Notes under the pieces: generated by a model
The model's database searches: none
Told to the model about the DNA's origin: nothing
Seen by the model: only the letters and a program-made list of their open reading frames with translations
Shown here: in pieces, positions 62,093-64,000 of the stretch
Position numbering within the stretch: the first letter of the stretch is position 1
Layout of the letters: each line of letters begins with the position of its first letter
DNA from: Thermoanaerobacter kivui
GTDB lineage: Bacteria; Bacillota; Thermoanaerobacteria; Thermoanaerobacterales; Thermoanaerobacteraceae
NCBI RefSeq assembly: GCF_000763575.1
Contig: NZ_CP009170.1
Location: forward strand, 1,367,501-1,431,500
DNA length: 64,000 nucleotides
Direction: 5' to 3'
Made by a program: the position numbers and the translations under genes

Positions 62093-64000
62093 AAACTTGT
62101 GTTTGCTGCTCGATATGAGAAGCACATCTTGCACAAATAGTGGGATGCTCCTTTATAGTTCCTACTGTTTCACTGTACATCCAACAACGCTCACACTTTT
62201 CTCCTGGCGCATGAGTCACTACAATTTTTAAGTCATAATCTTCGCTAGCATAAGAATTTTGCGGAGCCAATTCTCCAGGTTGATGGAGGACAACCTTTGA
62301 GACTATGAACACATAATCAAGGTCATTAAATCCTTTGAAGAAATCGTAAAGCTCTTTGGAAGGATATATGTCTACCTGCGCCTCTAGAGAATGACCTATT
62401 TTTTTGTCATTTCTTGCTATCTCAAGAGCTTTTGAAATGTCTTTTCTTACATCAAAGAGTTTTTCCCATTTCTCTATGATGTATGGATTATTATACTTTT
62501 CTTGTACTTTAGGCCAATCAGCTAACTGTATACTTTCAACATTGTTTTTGCTGTCATGTTTCATGTATGACCATATTTCTTCAGAAGTAAAAGTAAGCAC
62601 CGGTGCTATCAATCTTACAAGAGTGTCTAAAATGATATACAGTGTCGTCTGAGCAGCCCTTCTCTCTTTAGAAGAAGCAGGATAAGTATACAACCTGTCT
62701 TTCAAGATGTCAAGGTAGAAGCTGCTCATATCTACAACACAGAAGGTGTGAACTTCATGGAGAAAATCATAGTACCTGTACTCATCAAAAGACTCCGTAA
62801 GGTCTTTTACCAGCCTGTCAAGCCTGTACAAAGCCCATTTATCTATTTCAAGCAATTCTTCGTATGGCAACATATCCTTGTCAGGGTCAAAATCGTAAAG
62901 ATTGCTTAACAAAAACTTGCTGGTATTGCGTATTTTTCTGTAAGCTTCTGTCATCTGTTTTAAAATCTCTTGCGAAATTCTCATATCAGAAGTAAAGTCT
63001 GCAGAAACAGTCCACAGTCTCAAAATATCTGCCCCGTATTCTTTTATCACATCTGCCGGATCAATGCCATTTCCTAAGGATTTTGACATTTTTCTTCCTT
63101 CACCATCTACCACAAACCCATGCGTCAACACGTTTTTATAAGGTGCTTTGCCACGGGTTGCCACAGATGTCAAAAGAGAAGATTGGAACCAACCTCTGTG
63201 CTGGTCTGAACCTTCAAGGTAAAGCTCTGCTGGCCATTTTAAGTCCGGATGAGTCTCTAACACAGCTGCATGGCTGGAGCCTGAATCAAACCACACATCC
63301 ATTATGTCTGTCTCTTTCCTAAACTTTGTAGAACCACATTCACAGACAGTTCCTTTTGGCAATATCTCCTCAGCTGACATTTCAAACCAAGCATCTGAAC
63401 CTCTTTGCCTAAAAATTTCTTTAACTGCATTTATTGTATCGTCATTTATCAATTCTTTCCCGCACTTTTCACAGTAAAATATAGGAATTGGAACACCCCA
63501 TACCCTTTGCCTTGAGATACACCAGTCGCGTCTATCTCTTACCATATTGGTTATACGTTCTTCTCCCCATGCAGGATACCACTTGACCTCTTTAATTGCT
63601 TTTAAAGCCTCTTGTCTAAAACCTTCAACTGACGCAAACCACTGTTCTGTTGCCCTGAATATTATAGGACTTTTACACCTCCAGCAGTGAGGGTATGAGT
63701 GAGTTATATGTTTTGAAGCAAGAAGTGCATTAACCTTTTTTAAGTCTTCCTTTATGACCTTATTAGCATCTTCATAATACAGACCAGCATAGCCCGGCGC
63801 TTTATCTGTAAAATACCCTTTATCATCTATTGGGTTTAAAGCCTCAAGGCCATATTCCTGCCCTACCAAAAAGTCCTCTTCACCATGACCCGGCGCAGTG
63901 TGAACACATCCAGTACCTGCTTCTAAAGTTACATGCTCTCCTAAGATTATTAAAGAATCTCTGTCATATAAAGGATGGGTAGCCTTCATGCCCTCCAAAT
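62091..64000 (-). CDS. ileS: Isoleucyl-tRNA synthetase, C-terminal two thirds
   Basis: The gene runs off the right edge, so the N-terminal HIGH motif and the first part of the editing domain are outside. Visible from the edge: the end of the editing (CP1) domain (GTGCVHTAPGHGEEDF), WFASVEGFR, RDWCISRQRVWGVPIP, WFDSGSSHAAVLE, GSDQHRGWF, the ATP-binding KMSKSLGNG (around 63075-63095), and the C-terminal zinc finger CERCW...CARCASHIE, close to the end. This is the bacterial IleRS form with the zinc finger near its C-terminus. A T-box for tRNA-Ile would be expected upstream but is out of view. Confidence 0.96.
   Translation of the reverse strand, partial: LEGMKATHPLYDRDSLIILGEHVTLEAGTGCVHTAPGHGEEDFLVGQEYGLEALNPIDDKGYFTDKAPGYAGLYYEDANKVIKEDLKKVNALLASKHITHSYPHCWRCKSPIIFRATEQWFASVEGFRQEALKAIKEVKWYPAWGEERITNMVRDRRDWCISRQRVWGVPIPIFYCEKCGKELINDDTINAVKEIFRQRGSDAWFEMSAEEILPKGTVCECGSTKFRKETDIMDVWFDSGSSHAAVLETHPDLKWPAELYLEGSDQHRGWFQSSLLTSVATRGKAPYKNVLTHGFVVDGEGRKMSKSLGNGIDPADVIKEYGADILRLWTVSADFTSDMRISQEILKQMTEAYRKIRNTSKFLLSNLYDFDPDKDMLPYEELLEIDKWALYRLDRLVKDLTESFDEYRYYDFLHEVHTFCVVDMSSFYLDILKDRLYTYPASSKERRAAQTTLYIILDTLVRLIAPVLTFTSEEIWSYMKHDSKNNVESIQLADWPKVQEKYNNPYIIEKWEKLFDVRKDISKALEIARNDKKIGHSLEAQVDIYPSKELYDFFKGFNDLDYVFIVSKVVLHQPGELAPQNSYASEDYDLKIVVTHAPGEKCERCWMYSETVGTIKEHPTICARCASHIEQQTQV

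Overview
The window looks like a chromosome segment from a thermophilic, low-GC Firmicute of the Thermoanaerobacter/Caldanaerobacter type. This is inferred from AT-rich DNA with strong GGAGG ribosome binding sites, frequent TTG/GTG starts, PyrR attenuation of pyr genes, a T-box in front of trp genes, a serpin relic (serpins are rare in bacteria but known from this group), and a long CRISPR array whose repeat reads ...ATTGAAAC on its likely transcribed strand. Most genes lie on the minus strand.

Layout. 1-11.4 kb is ordinary core genome: the end of an RlmI-type rRNA methyltransferase, a small peptidoglycan-binding protein, a complete pyrRBCFKDE operon with two PyrR attenuators, an AIR-synthase/HypE-like protein, rluD-lspA, an acetyltransferase and a YgjP-type metallopeptidase. 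11.4-25.2 kb is a restriction island: an McrB-like GTPase with a DUF2357 nuclease partner, then an operon of SNF2 helicase, DUF4391 protein, type III Mod and type III Res, with a broken mrr gene upstream. 25.2-27.5 kb is a scrap zone (relic of a cas RAMP gene, ISL3 transposase tail) with a MazF-type toxin-antitoxin pair and a GGCT-fold protein. 27.5-35.8 kb is a six-gene type III CRISPR effector operon whose order (cmr1, cmr6-like, divergent cas10, cmr4-like, cmr5-like, cmr3-like) best fits subtype III-C. Its Cas10 shows neither an HD pair nor GGDD, and no cas6, cas1, cas2 or CARF effector is present. 36-40.3 kb holds a frameshifted IS110 element flanked by half CRISPR repeats, a decayed IS607 element whose tnpB is cut off next to a CRISPR repeat, and a ferredoxin/NifX-like pair. 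40.4-45.0 kb is a CRISPR array of 70 repeats and 69 spacers, with its leader on the right and a degenerate trailer repeat on the left.

45.2-49.4 kb is unusually damaged. mscL has a duplicated 5' end, TauE/SafE, nitroreductase and an EAL-CBS-GGDEF gene each carry one single-base frameshift, and a serpin tail follows. These are either real decay or base-calling errors in short homopolymers. 49.4-53.5 kb returns to normal genes: a copper-amine-oxidase-stalk/transglutaminase protein, tRNA-Trp, PspC, YjbQ, a DksA-type zinc finger protein, DUF5665 and Bcp. 53.5-61.1 kb is trpEGDCFBA plus a DAHP synthase, controlled by a tryptophan T-box with a duplicated antiterminator/terminator module. The window ends with a thiamine-binding-protein relic, mtnN and the 3' part of ileS.

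How it works together: the pyr and trp operons are each attenuated at the RNA level, PyrR with UMP for pyr and uncharged tRNA-Trp for trp. The middle 34 kb combines at least four anti-phage strategies (type IV-like McrBC, type III R-M with helicase, toxin-antitoxin, type III CRISPR). It also shows scars of mobile elements that have landed in, or recombined with, the CRISPR repeats.
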